From Halodesulfovibrio sp. MK-HDV (GTDB lineage: Bacteria; Desulfobacterota; Desulfovibrionia; Desulfovibrionales; Desulfovibrionaceae), in NCBI RefSeq assembly GCF_009914765.1, contig NZ_WYDS01000001.1, positions 1 to 64,000 on the forward strand: a stretch of 64,000 nucleotides of DNA. The letters run 5' to 3'. Under the pieces are notes generated by a model. It searched no databases, had not been told where the DNA came from, and saw only the letters and a program-made list of their open reading frames with translations. Positions 8,399 to 17,789 of the stretch are shown here, piece by piece. The translations under genes were made by a program, and so were the position numbers. Numbering within the stretch: the stretch's first letter is position 1; every line of letters starts with the position of its first letter.

Positions 8399-8920
8399 GT
8401 GCGGTTCTGGGAATCATTTAAGCGAGCTATTAGATATAACTACTTACGTGTAATGCGTTTGAAAGTTTCAACGCATTCTATTGCGTTAGGTGTGGCTGCC
8501 GGTGTGTTTACGGGCTGTCTGCCTGTTTTGCCATTCCAAACCGTTGTGGCTGTTGCACTGGCGTTTGTGTTACGATGCAGTAAAATTGCAGCGGCAGCGG
8601 GAACATGGATTTCTAACCCGTTAAACTGGGTTCCTTTTTACACTGCTTGTTTCTTCATCGGTAATTTGATTATTCCTATTGATGTAGCCTTTGATCCTCA
8701 CCATATGGAACTGAAAGAGCTGTTTGAACAAGGTGGTGGGATCGTGATCGTAATGATGACAGGGGGCTTGGTGATGGCTGTGCCATGTTCCATCCTCTCA
8801 TATTTTATTACGTTCAGAGCCGTTACTCGTTTTCGTCAACGCCGCATGATACGCCTTATTAATCAATATAAGAGTAGGCATGGAGACCAGGGCAGTAATG
8901 ATAAAAATTTGGACAGCTGA
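8399..8920 (+). CDS. DUF2062 membrane protein
   Basis: Small inner-membrane protein of the DUF2062 family, function unknown. The family signature is visible: HSIALGVAAGVFTGCLPVLPFQT, followed by hydrophobic segments with GTWISNPLNWVPFY and a third around VIVMMTGGLVMAVPCSI. The start is placed at GTG 8399 (TTG 8396 also possible) because CGAGGAG lies at 8386-8392; this gives 173 residues. The 3' end overlaps otsB by 41 bases, so it is translated together with the trehalose genes. Confidence 0.8.
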   Translation: MRFWESFKRAIRYNYLRVMRLKVSTHSIALGVAAGVFTGCLPVLPFQTVVAVALAFVLRCSKIAAAAGTWISNPLNWVPFYTACFFIGNLIIPIDVAFDPHHMELKELFEQGGGIVIVMMTGGLVMAVPCSILSYFITFRAVTRFRQRRMIRLINQYKSRHGDQGSNDKNLDS

Positions 8921-9692
8921 GGAACAGGCTGATTTTGGACAACAGTTAGCTGCCTGTCGCAGGGCAGTTATCTTTCTGGACTACGATGGCACGTTAGCAC
9001 CTCTGGTGCCGGATAGAGATAATGCTCGACCATTTCCCGGTGTTCGCGAAGCGCTTGATCGACTTCTAGCGATTAAGCATTGTCGCACTGTACTTGTGAG
9101 TGGGCGCAGGGTGATGGAGCTTCAACCATTGTTGCAAAGTCGTTTGCCTTTTGAAGCGTGGGGCTCGCATGGTGGTGAACACTTGCGGGTAACCGGACAG
9201 ATGGAGATGGCAACTATTTCTGAAGAAGCCCGTGAAGGACTACGCATTGCTGCCGAAAAGATTACAGGCTTGTTGGATGAACATGCTATTGAACGTAAGC
9301 CTAGCAGTGTGGCAGCTCACGTAAGCGGCGTTAATGCAGAACTTGTCCCACAGTATCTTACAGAGATTGATGAGCTGTGGGAGCCTGTTGCAGAAGAGTT
9401 TGGTCTAGAGCTTTTGGACTTTCATGAAGGGATGGAAATGCGTGTCCCGGGAATGAATAAGTCTCGTGCTATTTATTCTGTTCTTTCAGAAGAGCCTAAA
9501 AATGCTGTTAAGGTATATATTGGTGATGATGTGACAGATGAAGATGCGTTTCGTGCTCTTGATGATCAAAGTCATACCATCCTGATAGGGCGAGAGAAAC
9601 GTACTTCTGCCGCAAGGTGGTTATTGCCTGAAAGACCTTATGGACGACATATTATTGATTTTTTAAACGCGACTGCATCTGCTCTTTCATAG
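8880..9692 (+). CDS. otsB: trehalose-6-phosphate phosphatase OtsB
   Basis: HAD-superfamily phosphatase that converts trehalose 6-phosphate to trehalose, the final step of compatible-solute synthesis. Motif I, FLDYDGTLAPL, lies at about residues 32-42. The family cap region follows, and motif IV, YIGDDVTDEDAF, lies near residue 215. The 270-residue length is typical. An ATG six codons further in (8898) is an alternative start. It is followed by a terminator and then otsA, so both trehalose enzymes sit together. Confidence 0.93.
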   Translation: METRAVMIKIWTAEEQADFGQQLAACRRAVIFLDYDGTLAPLVPDRDNARPFPGVREALDRLLAIKHCRTVLVSGRRVMELQPLLQSRLPFEAWGSHGGEHLRVTGQMEMATISEEAREGLRIAAEKITGLLDEHAIERKPSSVAAHVSGVNAELVPQYLTEIDELWEPVAEEFGLELLDFHEGMEMRVPGMNKSRAIYSVLSEEPKNAVKVYIGDDVTDEDAFRALDDQSHTILIGREKRTSAARWLLPERPYGRHIIDFLNATASALS

Positions 9693-9711
9693 CAGTCGTA
9701 ATTTGACTTTT

Positions 9712-9748
9712 AGCCCCGTTCTGCATTTTGCAGTGCGGGGCTTTTTTC
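9712..9748 (+). terminator. intrinsic terminator between otsB and otsA
   Basis: Stem AGCCCCG (9712-9718) / CGGGGCT (9736-9742) with an inner CTGCA / TGCAG extension, followed by TTTTTTC. otsA probably has its own promoter or is reached by read-through. Confidence 0.85.
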
Positions 9749-9830
9749 TTTTCATGTATTGGTAACTCTCATTGTTTCGTTCGATTAAGCTGGGTATTCT
9801 AATATGCTGAATAATCGTAAAGGAGTTTCC

Positions 9831-11261
9831 ATGCCCCATAATTTTAAAGACGACCAAGGCCTTATTGTAGTTTCGAACAGGTTACCCGTTTCGTTGGAAT
9901 GTGCTGATGGAACGTGTCACTCTTCTGTGGTTTCCGGTGGCTTGGTCACGGCATTGTCGCCTGTGTTGACTGCAAGTAAAGGCACATGGATAGGTTGGGC
10001 CGGAACACCGGATGCCGAAGGGGTTGATGAGGCTTTACGTCTTTTTTCTGAAGAAACAGGCTACAGATTGCTTCAAGTTGGATTAACGGCGGAACAAATA
10101 GACGATTTTTATTTTGGATTTACTAATCAAATAATCTGGCCGTTGTTCCATGCTTCGCAGTTCGAATGTGATTTTAATCCTGATTACTGGCGGACGTATT
10201 TGGATGTGAACGAACTGTTTGCGTTCCGGACTGTTGAGACTGGTAATGAAGATGATTATGTATGGGTGCATGATTACCATTTGATGCATGTAGCAAAATA
10301 TATGCGGGAGGCCGGAGACTGTAGGCGTACGGGATTTTTCCTTCATATTCCGTTTCCTTCTGTTGATAGATTTAAGCATCTTCCTTGGCGGACTGAGTTG
10401 TTGCAGGCTTTGCTAGAATACGACCAGATAGGGTTTCAAACTTTACATGACAGGCGCAATTTTATTCAAGCTATTTCAGTGCTGACTCCCAAAGTTCGTG
10501 TGTCCGGTCGTGGGCAGGTCGTACACGCAAGAGTAGGGTCGCGCGTGGTTAAAATTGGTGCGTTCCCTATTAGTATCGATTACAAAAATTTTTACCAGAC
10601 AGCCCGGTCAGCTGGTGTCCGAAAAGCTACACAGCAGGTACATAAAGCATTACCAAACAGAAGTATCATTCTGGGCGTAGATCGTCTTGATTATACCAAA
10701 GGTATTCCGCTTCGGCTTAAGGCAATGCATAGGTTGCTAACAATGTATCCGGAGTTGCAAGGGCAGGTAAGCCTACTCCAGATTGTTGTTCCTAGCAGGG
10801 CGACCATTCCATTGTATGCAGAGTTGAAAAAAGAAATTGAAAGGCTCGTCGGGCGGATCAACGGTGAATTCTCTGTGCCGGGGTACGTCGCGATTCATTA
10901 TCAGTATCGTAATTTGTCTTTTGAAGAGTTGCTTGCGTACTATCGTGCTAGCAGTATTGCTTTAGTGACCCCGCTTCGTGATGGGATGAACCTTGTGGCC
11001 AAAGAGTACTGTGCGGCAAATGTTGAACGTACAGGAGTGCTCGTGTTGAGCGAATTTGCCGGTGCCGCAGCACAGCTTAGAAATGGGGCTATACTGGTTA
11101 ATCCTTTTGATGTAGAAGGTGTTGCTGCTGCTATTCATCAGGCATATATGATGGATAAAAAAGAGCGGCAGGGACGGATGGATAGAATGCGGGAATCAAT
11201 CCGCAAAAATGACATTTTTAAATGGGTAGACAGCTTTTTTGCATCTGCTTTTGCAAAGTAG
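9831..11261 (+). CDS. otsA: trehalose-6-phosphate synthase OtsA
   Basis: GT20 glycosyltransferase joining UDP-glucose (or ADP-glucose) to glucose 6-phosphate. The start is ATG 9831 because AAAGGAG precedes it at 9818-9824; the ATG at 9804 has no such site. It has 476 residues. Signatures: [11 protein letters not shown] near the N-terminus, [10 protein letters not shown] near residue 145, [10 protein letters not shown] near 285 with the donor-site arginine/lysine region, and the C-terminal [14 protein letters not shown] motif near 385. Trehalose suggests osmotic protection, consistent with a marine or saline habitat. Confidence 0.95.
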   Translation: MPHNFKDDQGLIVVSNRLPVSLECADGTCHSSVVSGGLVTALSPVLTASKGTWIGWAGTPDAEGVDEALRLFSEETGYRLLQVGLTAEQIDDFYFGFTNQIIWPLFHASQFECDFNPDYWRTYLDVNELFAFRTVETGNEDDYVWVHDYHLMHVAKYMREAGDCRRTGFFLHIPFPSVDRFKHLPWRTELLQALLEYDQIGFQTLHDRRNFIQAISVLTPKVRVSGRGQVVHARVGSRVVKIGAFPISIDYKNFYQTARSAGVRKATQQVHKALPNRSIILGVDRLDYTKGIPLRLKAMHRLLTMYPELQGQVSLLQIVVPSRATIPLYAELKKEIERLVGRINGEFSVPGYVAIHYQYRNLSFEELLAYYRASSIALVTPLRDGMNLVAKEYCAANVERTGVLVLSEFAGAAAQLRNGAILVNPFDVEGVAAAIHQAYMMDKKERQGRMDRMRESIRKNDIFKWVDSFFASAFAK

Positions 11262-11285
11262 CGTTGCCTGTCTGGATATACACAC

Positions 11286-12104
11286 ATGGCATTGGATATT
11301 AAGCAAGGACCTCGCGCAAAGAAAAGTTTGGGTCAGAACTTTTTGCAGGACAAAAATACGGCTAACCGTATCGTTGATGCGCTTCGCATAGAAGCTGAAG
11401 ATCATGTTATTGAAATCGGCCCGGGGCCGGGTGCGTTGACGCATCTTATTCATAATCGCAAGCCGGCTTGGTTTACGATTCTTGAAAAAGATTACCATTG
11501 GGCTCATGAGCATAAGCGTTTGCCGCCTGCTGGTGATCCTGAATTGCAGGTTGTGCTTACAGATGCCTTGTTGTTCCCGTGGGAGAATTTAACTCCTGAA
11601 AAGCCATGGAAAATTATTGGCAACCTTCCATACAACATTGCATCTCCACTGATGTGGGATATTTTAAGTAAATCTACGGGATTGAAACGTGCTGTTTTTA
11701 TGATTCAGAAAGAAGTGGGGGACAGAATTGTTGCTGCACCATCTTCCAAACAGTACGGGGCGTTGTCAGTCTGGTTGCAGAGCTATAGTAAGCCAAAGCG
11801 CGAATTTATTGTTCCTCCAGGGGTATTCCTGCCACGTCCTAAGGTTGATTCAGCGGTGCTGAGTTTTGTGCCGACTCCTGCCGAAGAACGTGATTTTGAC
11901 CCTGATGCCCTTTCATGGTTACTAAAAGTAACTTTTCAGCAACGCAGAAAGCAATTGCAGAAGATTTTAAAAGGTTGCGTTGCTTCCGGTGCTGACGAAG
12001 CTTTTGAAAAAGCTGGCGTGCAAGGCTCTGCAAGGCCTGAGACGCTTACAACTCGCCAATTCCAAATATTGGCAGATGCGTTGAAAAGCTGCCCTAAGAA
12101 GTAG
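11286..12104 (+). CDS. rsmA: 16S rRNA (adenine-1518/1519-N6) dimethyltransferase RsmA/KsgA
   Basis: Methylates two adjacent adenines in the 3' hairpin of 16S rRNA late in 30S assembly. Motifs: KKSLGQNFLQD at residues 13-23, the SAM-binding EIGPGPGALTHL near 44-55, the catalytic NLPYNIASP near 115-123, and PPGVFLPRPKVDSAV near 178. The 272 residues are the normal size. It follows otsA by 24 bases and could share its transcript. Confidence 0.95.
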   Translation: MALDIKQGPRAKKSLGQNFLQDKNTANRIVDALRIEAEDHVIEIGPGPGALTHLIHNRKPAWFTILEKDYHWAHEHKRLPPAGDPELQVVLTDALLFPWENLTPEKPWKIIGNLPYNIASPLMWDILSKSTGLKRAVFMIQKEVGDRIVAAPSSKQYGALSVWLQSYSKPKREFIVPPGVFLPRPKVDSAVLSFVPTPAEERDFDPDALSWLLKVTFQQRRKQLQKILKGCVASGADEAFEKAGVQGSARPETLTTRQFQILADALKSCPKK

Positions 12105-12278
12105 AAAACCCCTGTTTACAAGGGGCTAAGAGTGTATAAACCGTTGCATATGCTGAATGCATCTGGTATCGACTAACAAGTTTGGGCTTATATCTCAAAT
12201 AACAGTAATATCTTTTGGAGCTAGAGTGTGTGCGCTTTGGCGAAAATTATTACAACCCCCAGAGAGGAGGACGTGACC

Positions 12279-12551
12279 GTGACCAAGGCGGAACTCGTAG
12301 AACGAATTGCTGAAAAAGCAAATCTCACTAAAGCAAATGCAGAACGCTCCCTGAACGCATTCCTTGAATCTGTACAGGATGTTCTTGTGGCTGAAGGTAA
12401 ATTAACTCTTACAGGCTTTGGCACCTTCGTTGTCGAAGAGCGTAAAGAACGTTTGGGCCGCAACCCTCAGAGTGGTGATCCAATTATCATTCCAGAAACA
12501 AAAGTAGTAAAATTCCGTCCAGGAAAATTGCTTAAAGAAGCTGTTAAGTAG
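12279..12551 (+). CDS. HU-family DNA-binding protein
   Basis: Small histone-like DNA-bending protein. The start is placed at GTG 12279, eight bases after GGAGG; the earlier in-frame GTG at 12273 is too close to the ribosome site. The resulting 90 residues fit HU exactly: dimerisation helices ([16 protein letters not shown]), the [18 protein letters not shown] arm with the DNA-intercalating proline, and the terminal [12 protein letters not shown] helix. Confidence 0.92.
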   Translation: MTKAELVERIAEKANLTKANAERSLNAFLESVQDVLVAEGKLTLTGFGTFVVEERKERLGRNPQSGDPIIIPETKVVKFRPGKLLKEAVK

Positions 12552-12566
12552 TAGGAGGAGGCTCTT

Positions 12567-12749
12567 ATGCTGCACGGTGAAACTCTTCAGAGCGCATTGC
12601 CTCAGGATATTCCATGGTGGATGCCTGACCATTTCGTATTTTTCGGAGCACTCTACGCTGTTCTGTTCGTAATTCTTGGTGGACTGGGTTACGTAATTCT
12701 TAAGTCTATTCTTCATGCGAAGCATGAAAATCACGGACACAGTCACTAA
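12567..12749 (+). CDS. small membrane protein, 60 residues
   Basis: Function unknown. It starts 15 bases after the HU gene behind GGAGGAGG, so it is very likely co-transcribed with HU. The N-terminus is amphipathic with paired tryptophans (QDIPWWMPDHF), followed by one membrane helix (GALYAVLFVILGGLGYVIL) and a histidine-rich tail (HAKHENHGHSH) that could bind metal. A strong terminator follows immediately. Confidence 0.8.
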   Translation: MLHGETLQSALPQDIPWWMPDHFVFFGALYAVLFVILGGLGYVILKSILHAKHENHGHSH

Positions 12750-12763
12750 TTTTTGTTTGTTAG

Positions 12764-12794
12764 AAAAAGCCTACTGCTTGCAGTAGGCTTTTTT
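12764..12794 (+). terminator. intrinsic terminator after the HU / small membrane protein unit
   Basis: Stem GCCTACTG / CAGTAGGC (12769-12776, 12781-12788) with loop CTTG, flanked by A-run and T-run, so it can act on either strand. Confidence 0.9.
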
Positions 12795-12817
12795 ATGCGC
12801 AAGATATAAAAAATAAC

Positions 12818-12846
12818 TTGCAAAAAAACAAATCAGGCCGTAAATT
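12818..12846 (+). promoter_or_regulatory. candidate sigma-70 promoter of the rpsU-rpoD operon
   Basis: TTGCAA at 12818-12823 and TAAATT at 12841-12846 have exact 17-base spacing, about 60 bases ahead of rpsU and just after the upstream terminator. Confidence 0.5.
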
Positions 12847-12907
12847 ACGCTCTTGTCTTGGGCGCGTTTGCGTTTGAGGTATTAAGTAATGAAGGTGGTG
12901 ATATTTC

Positions 12908-13111
12908 ATGCCAGGCGTATATCTCGATGATGGTGATTACAACTTCGACATCGCGCTTCGACGCTTTAAAAAGCAGGTTGAAAAGGCAGGCATTCTTTCA
13001 GAAATGAAAAAACGTCAGCATTTCGAAAAACCTAGCGTAATGCGTAAGAAGAAGAAAGCAGCTGCCCGTAAACGTCTTCTTAAGAAGATGAGAAAGATGA
13101 ACCAGTACTAG
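12908..13111 (+). CDS. rpsU: 30S ribosomal protein bS21
   Basis: Small basic ribosomal protein of 67 residues, needed for base-pairing of mRNA with the anti-Shine-Dalgarno region. The pattern [20 protein letters not shown] followed by the lysine/arginine-rich tail [16 protein letters not shown] is characteristic. The start ATG is preceded by GGTGG. It is the first gene of the macromolecular synthesis operon, which here continues yqeY-mutS2-dnaG-rpoD. Confidence 0.96.
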   Translation: MPGVYLDDGDYNFDIALRRFKKQVEKAGILSEMKKRQHFEKPSVMRKKKKAAARKRLLKKMRKMNQY

Positions 13112-13156
13112 TACTAGTTCACCGCTACGGCGGGTGCATCTTATAGATGCTTCTTG

Positions 13157-13182
13157 GCGGGGATTCGTTATCGGATCCCCGC
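13157..13182 (+). promoter_or_regulatory. hairpin between rpsU and yqeY
   Basis: Perfect 8-bp stem GCGGGGAT / ATCCCCGC with a 10-base loop and no T-run. It lies in the 106-base gap after rpsU. It may be an attenuator, a processing site or an mRNA-stability element that separates the abundant S21 message from the downstream genes. Confidence 0.5.
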
Positions 13183-13217
13183 ATTATTCTATGCAAAAAT
13201 TACATAAGAGTGACAGC

Positions 13218-13661
13218 ATGAGCCTTATTCAGCAGATCGATAAAGATTACATTACTGCCTATAAAGCCAAGGAGCAAGTTGCACTTGGTGTACTGCGTCA
13301 TCTGAAAACTGCTGCGAAAAACATGCAGATTGACCTCAAGCGTGAACTTACCGATGAAGAAATGCTTGATGTTATGATGAAGCAGGCTAAACAGCGTCAG
13401 GACTCTATTGAACAGTTCCGCGCGGCGAATCGTGAAGACCTTGCTGCAATTGAAGCTGCAGAACTTGAAGTTTTGCAGACTTACTTGCCAAGCCAGCTTT
13501 CCGACGTTGAACTTGAAGAACTTGTTACCAAAACCGTAGCAGAAACCGGCGCAGCCGGCATGAAAGATATGGGTAAGGTAATGAATGCCATTATGGCAGA
13601 GTACAAAGGTCGCGTAGACGGTAAGAAACTGAGTGCATCAGTTCGCGCAAAGCTCGCATAA
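13218..13661 (+). CDS. GatB/YqeY domain protein
   Basis: YqeY-type protein sharing the C-terminal tail domain of the aspartyl/glutamyl-tRNA amidotransferase GatB; its exact role is unresolved. 147 residues, the usual length. Landmarks: KEQVALGVLRHLKTA near the N-terminus, LTDEEMLDVM, LEVLQTYLPSQLSDVEL in the middle and GKVMNAIMAEYKGRVDGK near the end. The ribosome site before ATG 13218 is weak (AAGAG). It lies between rpsU and mutS2. Confidence 0.9.
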   Translation: MSLIQQIDKDYITAYKAKEQVALGVLRHLKTAAKNMQIDLKRELTDEEMLDVMMKQAKQRQDSIEQFRAANREDLAAIEAAELEVLQTYLPSQLSDVELEELVTKTVAETGAAGMKDMGKVMNAIMAEYKGRVDGKKLSASVRAKLA

Positions 13662-13665
13662 TTTT

Positions 13666-15966
13666 ATGGAGCAGCGTACCATACACAATTTAGAGTTCCG
13701 TAAGGTGCTTGAGCGCCTTGCGGACTTTGCCGTTTCGGAAGCAGGCACCAATGCGTGTTTGTCAATTGCTCCCGTGTCCAATAGAGACGATGCACAAAAG
13801 GCTGCACAGTTTTTTAGACAAGGGCAGGAATGGACTCGTACCGTTACTGTGAAACTCTCTTCTTTTCCTGATCTTGCAGGAATGTTCCGCTTTATAGATA
13901 CCCCGACTGCTGTGCTTGATCTCGACGATCTATGTGCACTGCGTCAGGTGCTTGTTCAAGCACGGGATCTGCGGGCTTCTATTCGTGTAAGCACAGACTA
14001 CTCACCATGGCCACTCCTGCTGGAGATGGTGGATAAATTTCCTTGGCCGGAGCAATGCGCTTCCGGACTTTCCCGCTGTGTTGGGGATGATGGTCTTATC
14101 CGTGATAACAGTACCCCTGAGCTTTTGTTAATACGTCAGGAGATTCGTCGAATTCACCAGACGTGTACACGCAAAGCAAAGGATTTTGTTAATTCACACG
14201 GCATCCTACAATATCTTCAAGATGAATACATCACACTCGCGAGTGATCGCTATGTATTGCCACTTAAAAGCAATTTTAAGGGCAGGGTACAAGGGATCAT
14301 TCACGACTACTCTCAAACTGGCGAAACTTGCTATTTTGAGCCGATGTTCCTTGTTGATCTCAACAACGAACTTGCAGAGCTGAAAAAGCAAGAACGCGAA
14401 GAAGAGCATAAGGTTTTTGAATTCCTGACAGGTCTTGTTCGTGCCAATTTTGGCGCGTTGCATGGCGTGTACGACCTTATGGTTCAAGTGGATGTTTTGC
14501 TTGCAAAATGTGCCTTAGCTTCCAAGTTTAATGGTGTTGCACTGGACTTTAGTAACGAAGGTAATCTGCATCTTGTTAATGCATTACATCCGTTACTTGC
14601 TCTGGCTGAAGGCGGCGCGCTGCCTGTTACGCTAGAGCTTCAGAAAGAACAGTTTGCTTTGCTTATTAGTGGCGGTAACGCGGGTGGTAAGACTGTGTGT
14701 CTTAAAACCATCGGTCTTATCGCGATCATGGCAATGAGCGGCTTACCTGTTCCTGTAAAAGAAGGCAGCTCCATACCATTTTGGAAAAATATTTTCGCTT
14801 TTATCGGTGACGAACAAAGCCTTGAAGAAAATGTATCTACATTTACTGCTCAAATTACAAACTTGGGTGCTATTTGGGATACTGCAGACGACAGCACGCT
14901 TGTAATTCTTGACGAATTTGGCGCAGGTACTGATCCTGCTCAGGGTGCAGCGCTTGCTCAGGCTGTTATCGACGAATTACTTGAGCGTGGGGCGTATATT
15001 TGTGCAGCGACACATTTCCCTGCGTTAAAGGCATACGCACTTTCGAACGATAAGGTTCGTGCAGCGTCTGTTCTTTTTGATCCAAGCACAAAGAAACCTT
15101 TGTATACTCTTGCATACGACCAAGTTGGTGCATCTCTGGCACTTGATGTGGCGCGCGAGCACGGTATGCCGGATTATGTATTACGTCGTGCTGAGCAGTA
15201 TTTGCTTATGGATGGCGAAGATACTTCCGCGCTGATTGATCGTCTCAATACTTTGGCTGTTGAACGTGAACGCGAAATGAACAAGCTTGATGCAGAACGT
15301 GAACGTTTTGAAGAGCGTCGCAAAAAGCTTAGTGTTCGCTACGAGCGGGAACGTGACCAGCTGTTTGGAGACATCAAAAAAGAAGCACAGAGTGTTCTTA
15401 ATGATTTAAAAACACAGAAGATTACCCATAAGCAAGCTTTGAAAGAGTTAGCAAAAACTCGTCAAAAGCTTGTTGAAGCTGACAAGACTGAACGTCCTAA
15501 GGCGGAGGCATTAGCTCCGCAGGAAATTAAGCCTGGTCAAACATTAAAATATAATCCTTGGAAGAAATCAGGGGTTGTTGAAGAAATTGATGATAAACGT
15601 GGAAAGGTCAAAATCAATCTTTCCGGCGTTGCTATGTGGGTTAATTTACATGACGTTTCTTTTGCCGAAGATGGAGCTACAATAGTTCAGACCTCTCAGG
15701 TTACCGTAAAAGCAGAGCGTAAAACATCTTTTAGGGTTGACTTACGTGGAAAGCGTGCTGATGTAGCTATAAGTGAACTTGACTCTTTTATCGATAAAGC
15801 TCTTTTGAGTAATACCGAAGAGCTCGAAGTTGTGCACGGAAAGGGTACTGGTGCGTTGCGCCGTGAGATTCATTCTTACCTTAAAAATGCCCCTGCCGTT
15901 GCATCATTCCGCCTTGCTCCTGCCGATTTAGGTGGTGACGGAATGACAATTGTTGAATTGCGATAA
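13666..15966 (+). CDS. mutS2: MutS2-family ATPase / endonuclease
   Basis: MutS-like protein lacking the mismatch-recognition domain; the family suppresses recombination and also rescues collided ribosomes. Start ATG 13666, 766 residues. Features: Walker A SGGNAGGKTVCLKT near residue 340, signature STFTAQITNLG near 395, Walker B VILDEFGAGTDP near 415, a long charged coiled coil near 520-610, and a C-terminal Smr nuclease domain with LRGKRADVAISELDSFID and HGKGTGALRREI. It overlaps dnaG by one base. It is an insertion relative to the rpsU-dnaG-rpoD order of E. coli. Confidence 0.94.
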   Translation: MEQRTIHNLEFRKVLERLADFAVSEAGTNACLSIAPVSNRDDAQKAAQFFRQGQEWTRTVTVKLSSFPDLAGMFRFIDTPTAVLDLDDLCALRQVLVQARDLRASIRVSTDYSPWPLLLEMVDKFPWPEQCASGLSRCVGDDGLIRDNSTPELLLIRQEIRRIHQTCTRKAKDFVNSHGILQYLQDEYITLASDRYVLPLKSNFKGRVQGIIHDYSQTGETCYFEPMFLVDLNNELAELKKQEREEEHKVFEFLTGLVRANFGALHGVYDLMVQVDVLLAKCALASKFNGVALDFSNEGNLHLVNALHPLLALAEGGALPVTLELQKEQFALLISGGNAGGKTVCLKTIGLIAIMAMSGLPVPVKEGSSIPFWKNIFAFIGDEQSLEENVSTFTAQITNLGAIWDTADDSTLVILDEFGAGTDPAQGAALAQAVIDELLERGAYICAATHFPALKAYALSNDKVRAASVLFDPSTKKPLYTLAYDQVGASLALDVAREHGMPDYVLRRAEQYLLMDGEDTSALIDRLNTLAVEREREMNKLDAERERFEERRKKLSVRYERERDQLFGDIKKEAQSVLNDLKTQKITHKQALKELAKTRQKLVEADKTERPKAEALAPQEIKPGQTLKYNPWKKSGVVEEIDDKRGKVKINLSGVAMWVNLHDVSFAEDGATIVQTSQVTVKAERKTSFRVDLRGKRADVAISELDSFIDKALLSNTEELEVVHGKGTGALRREIHSYLKNAPAVASFRLAPADLGGDGMTIVELR

Positions 15967-17789
15967 TGTCTTCTGGGTATCGTAACGATTCTGGATCAGC
16001 CATGACAAATAGCGGTTTTTCTGCTGTAAAAGAAATTAAAGCTCGTCTGAATATTGCTGACGTTGCAAGGCGCTACATGGAGTTGCGTCATGCCGGAGGC
16101 AGATGGATGGGGCTTTGTCCTTTTCATCAAGAGAAGACGCCATCATTTTCTATCAATGAAGATGAAGGTTTTTACTACTGCTTTGGTTGTCAGGCTGCAG
16201 GCGATGTTATTGACTTTTTTTGCAAAGTTAATGGTTTAGAATTTCGAGAAGGTCTGCAGCAACTTGCAGAAGAAACCGGAGTTCAACTTACTGAATATAA
16301 AGCAGACCCGCGTGCGAAAGAAGAGCGTGATTTTAAAAAACAATGTTATACAATGTATGACGTTGCAAAAAATCACTTTCGACAAAATCTTTCAAAACAT
16401 GATGCACGGGAATGCAGAGACTATATTAAAGGGCGTAAACTTACGCCTGAGATTGTAGAGAGCTTTGAACTGGGCTGGGCTCCTGATTCGTGGCAATCCC
16501 TTTCTGACGCATTGGTTGCGAAGGGAGTGACACAAAAGCAGGCTGCTGAGGCTGGTCTTTTGTCACGCAATGATCGTGGTCGTATGTATGACCGCTTTCG
16601 TGGCAGATTTATATTCCCGATCAAGAACCTTTCCGGACAAGTTATCGCTTTTGGCGGTAGAATCATTGGAAAAAGTGATCAAGCGAAGTATATCAACAGT
16701 AGCGATTCTGTAATCTATAAAAAAGGTGAGCATCTCTACGGACTTTTTCAAGCACGTAGAGCTATTTCCGCTACCAAAAGTGCCTTTTTAACCGAAGGGT
16801 ATATGGATGTATTAACACTACATCAGTTTGGTTTTGAAAATGCCTGTGGGGTGCTCGGTACAGCTCTTACTCCGGATCAAGTCAAACGACTTGGCGGCTT
16901 TTGTTCTTCTGTTGATCTCATCTTTGATGGTGATGAAGCAGGGCGCAAGGCTGCATTAAAAAGTTGTGAGATGATTCTGACCAAAGGTATGAAGTGTCGA
17001 GTTGTTCTTTTACCGGACGGTGAAGACATTGACAGCTTTTTACATGAGCGGGGCGTTGAGGCGTTTGAAAAGCTTCTTGCCCAATCTCCTGATGGACTAT
17101 CCTATTGCACTGCAACAGTTAGCATGTACGCACCGCGCGATGTAATGGATTGGACTACCCGTTTTTTAAGCAGCATGGAACAGCCTGAACTCTGTTCATT
17201 TTACGTGTCTCGAATCGCATCCGGACTGGGTCTGGATGAAAAGGAATTACGTCAGACTGTTGCTCCCAAAAAAGCCGCTCAGACTAAACCGCGCTCCTCC
17301 TTTCAACAGCGAGGGAAACGGGATAAGTCCGGTGGTTGGAAGAAAAAACAGGATGTTTTGCAGGTTTCTGCTCCGCGTCCTGTGTTAGCTGCTTCATTAG
17401 AAGAGCGAGTGTTGCAGTTTGTAGTACGTTACCCTCACCATGTGTCCACGTTGGAACAATATGGAGGGATAGAACTTTTACAGTCCTCATGGGCTGAGTC
17501 GCTCTGGAACAAAATTTCTGCTTACGGCAATGATGCCGCTGAGTACCTTGAAGGTAAAGAAAAAGTATTTTGGATTAAGCACCGTATTGTAGATACGGCT
17601 GCGATGCAAAAAGAACAGGAAGAATTGAACGATGTCTGTATGTTCCTGGAAAGAACTCGCCGCCAACAGCAAGGGCAATCCCTAGTCGCCGCAATGCGGC
17701 ACATTACAGAGGGGGGCGAACAGGATGCAGAGATGGATTTTCTTCTGGCCTTAAAAGAATCCTTGGGGAGGTCCAATGGGGAATATTAA
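15966..17789 (+). CDS. dnaG: DNA primase DnaG
   Basis: Synthesises RNA primers at the replication fork. 607 residues. N-terminal zinc-binding domain CPFH...CFGC at about residues 51-75, RNA polymerase core motifs ([13 protein letters not shown] near 220), Toprim acidic motifs [10 protein letters not shown] (near 277) and DGDEAGRKA (near 320), and a C-terminal helicase-interaction domain. The ATG is formed by the stop codon of mutS2 (TAATG). A second ATG at 16002 ([19 protein letters not shown]) is also possible. Its 3' end contains the rpoD ribosome site and start. Confidence 0.95.
   Translation: MSSGYRNDSGSAMTNSGFSAVKEIKARLNIADVARRYMELRHAGGRWMGLCPFHQEKTPSFSINEDEGFYYCFGCQAAGDVIDFFCKVNGLEFREGLQQLAEETGVQLTEYKADPRAKEERDFKKQCYTMYDVAKNHFRQNLSKHDARECRDYIKGRKLTPEIVESFELGWAPDSWQSLSDALVAKGVTQKQAAEAGLLSRNDRGRMYDRFRGRFIFPIKNLSGQVIAFGGRIIGKSDQAKYINSSDSVIYKKGEHLYGLFQARRAISATKSAFLTEGYMDVLTLHQFGFENACGVLGTALTPDQVKRLGGFCSSVDLIFDGDEAGRKAALKSCEMILTKGMKCRVVLLPDGEDIDSFLHERGVEAFEKLLAQSPDGLSYCTATVSMYAPRDVMDWTTRFLSSMEQPELCSFYVSRIASGLGLDEKELRQTVAPKKAAQTKPRSSFQQRGKRDKSGGWKKKQDVLQVSAPRPVLAASLEERVLQFVVRYPHHVSTLEQYGGIELLQSSWAESLWNKISAYGNDAAEYLEGKEKVFWIKHRIVDTAAMQKEQEELNDVCMFLERTRRQQQGQSLVAAMRHITEGGEQDAEMDFLLALKESLGRSNGEY

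Noticed and set aside
12228-12278. Upstream start for the HU protein giving 107 residues
   Set aside because: The ribosome site GGAGG at 12266-12270 lies inside this extension and fits the GTG at 12279, which also gives the standard HU length.
13157-13182. Hairpin after rpsU as an intrinsic terminator
   Set aside because: No T-run follows, and the operon clearly continues to rpoD; it is better read as an internal structural element.
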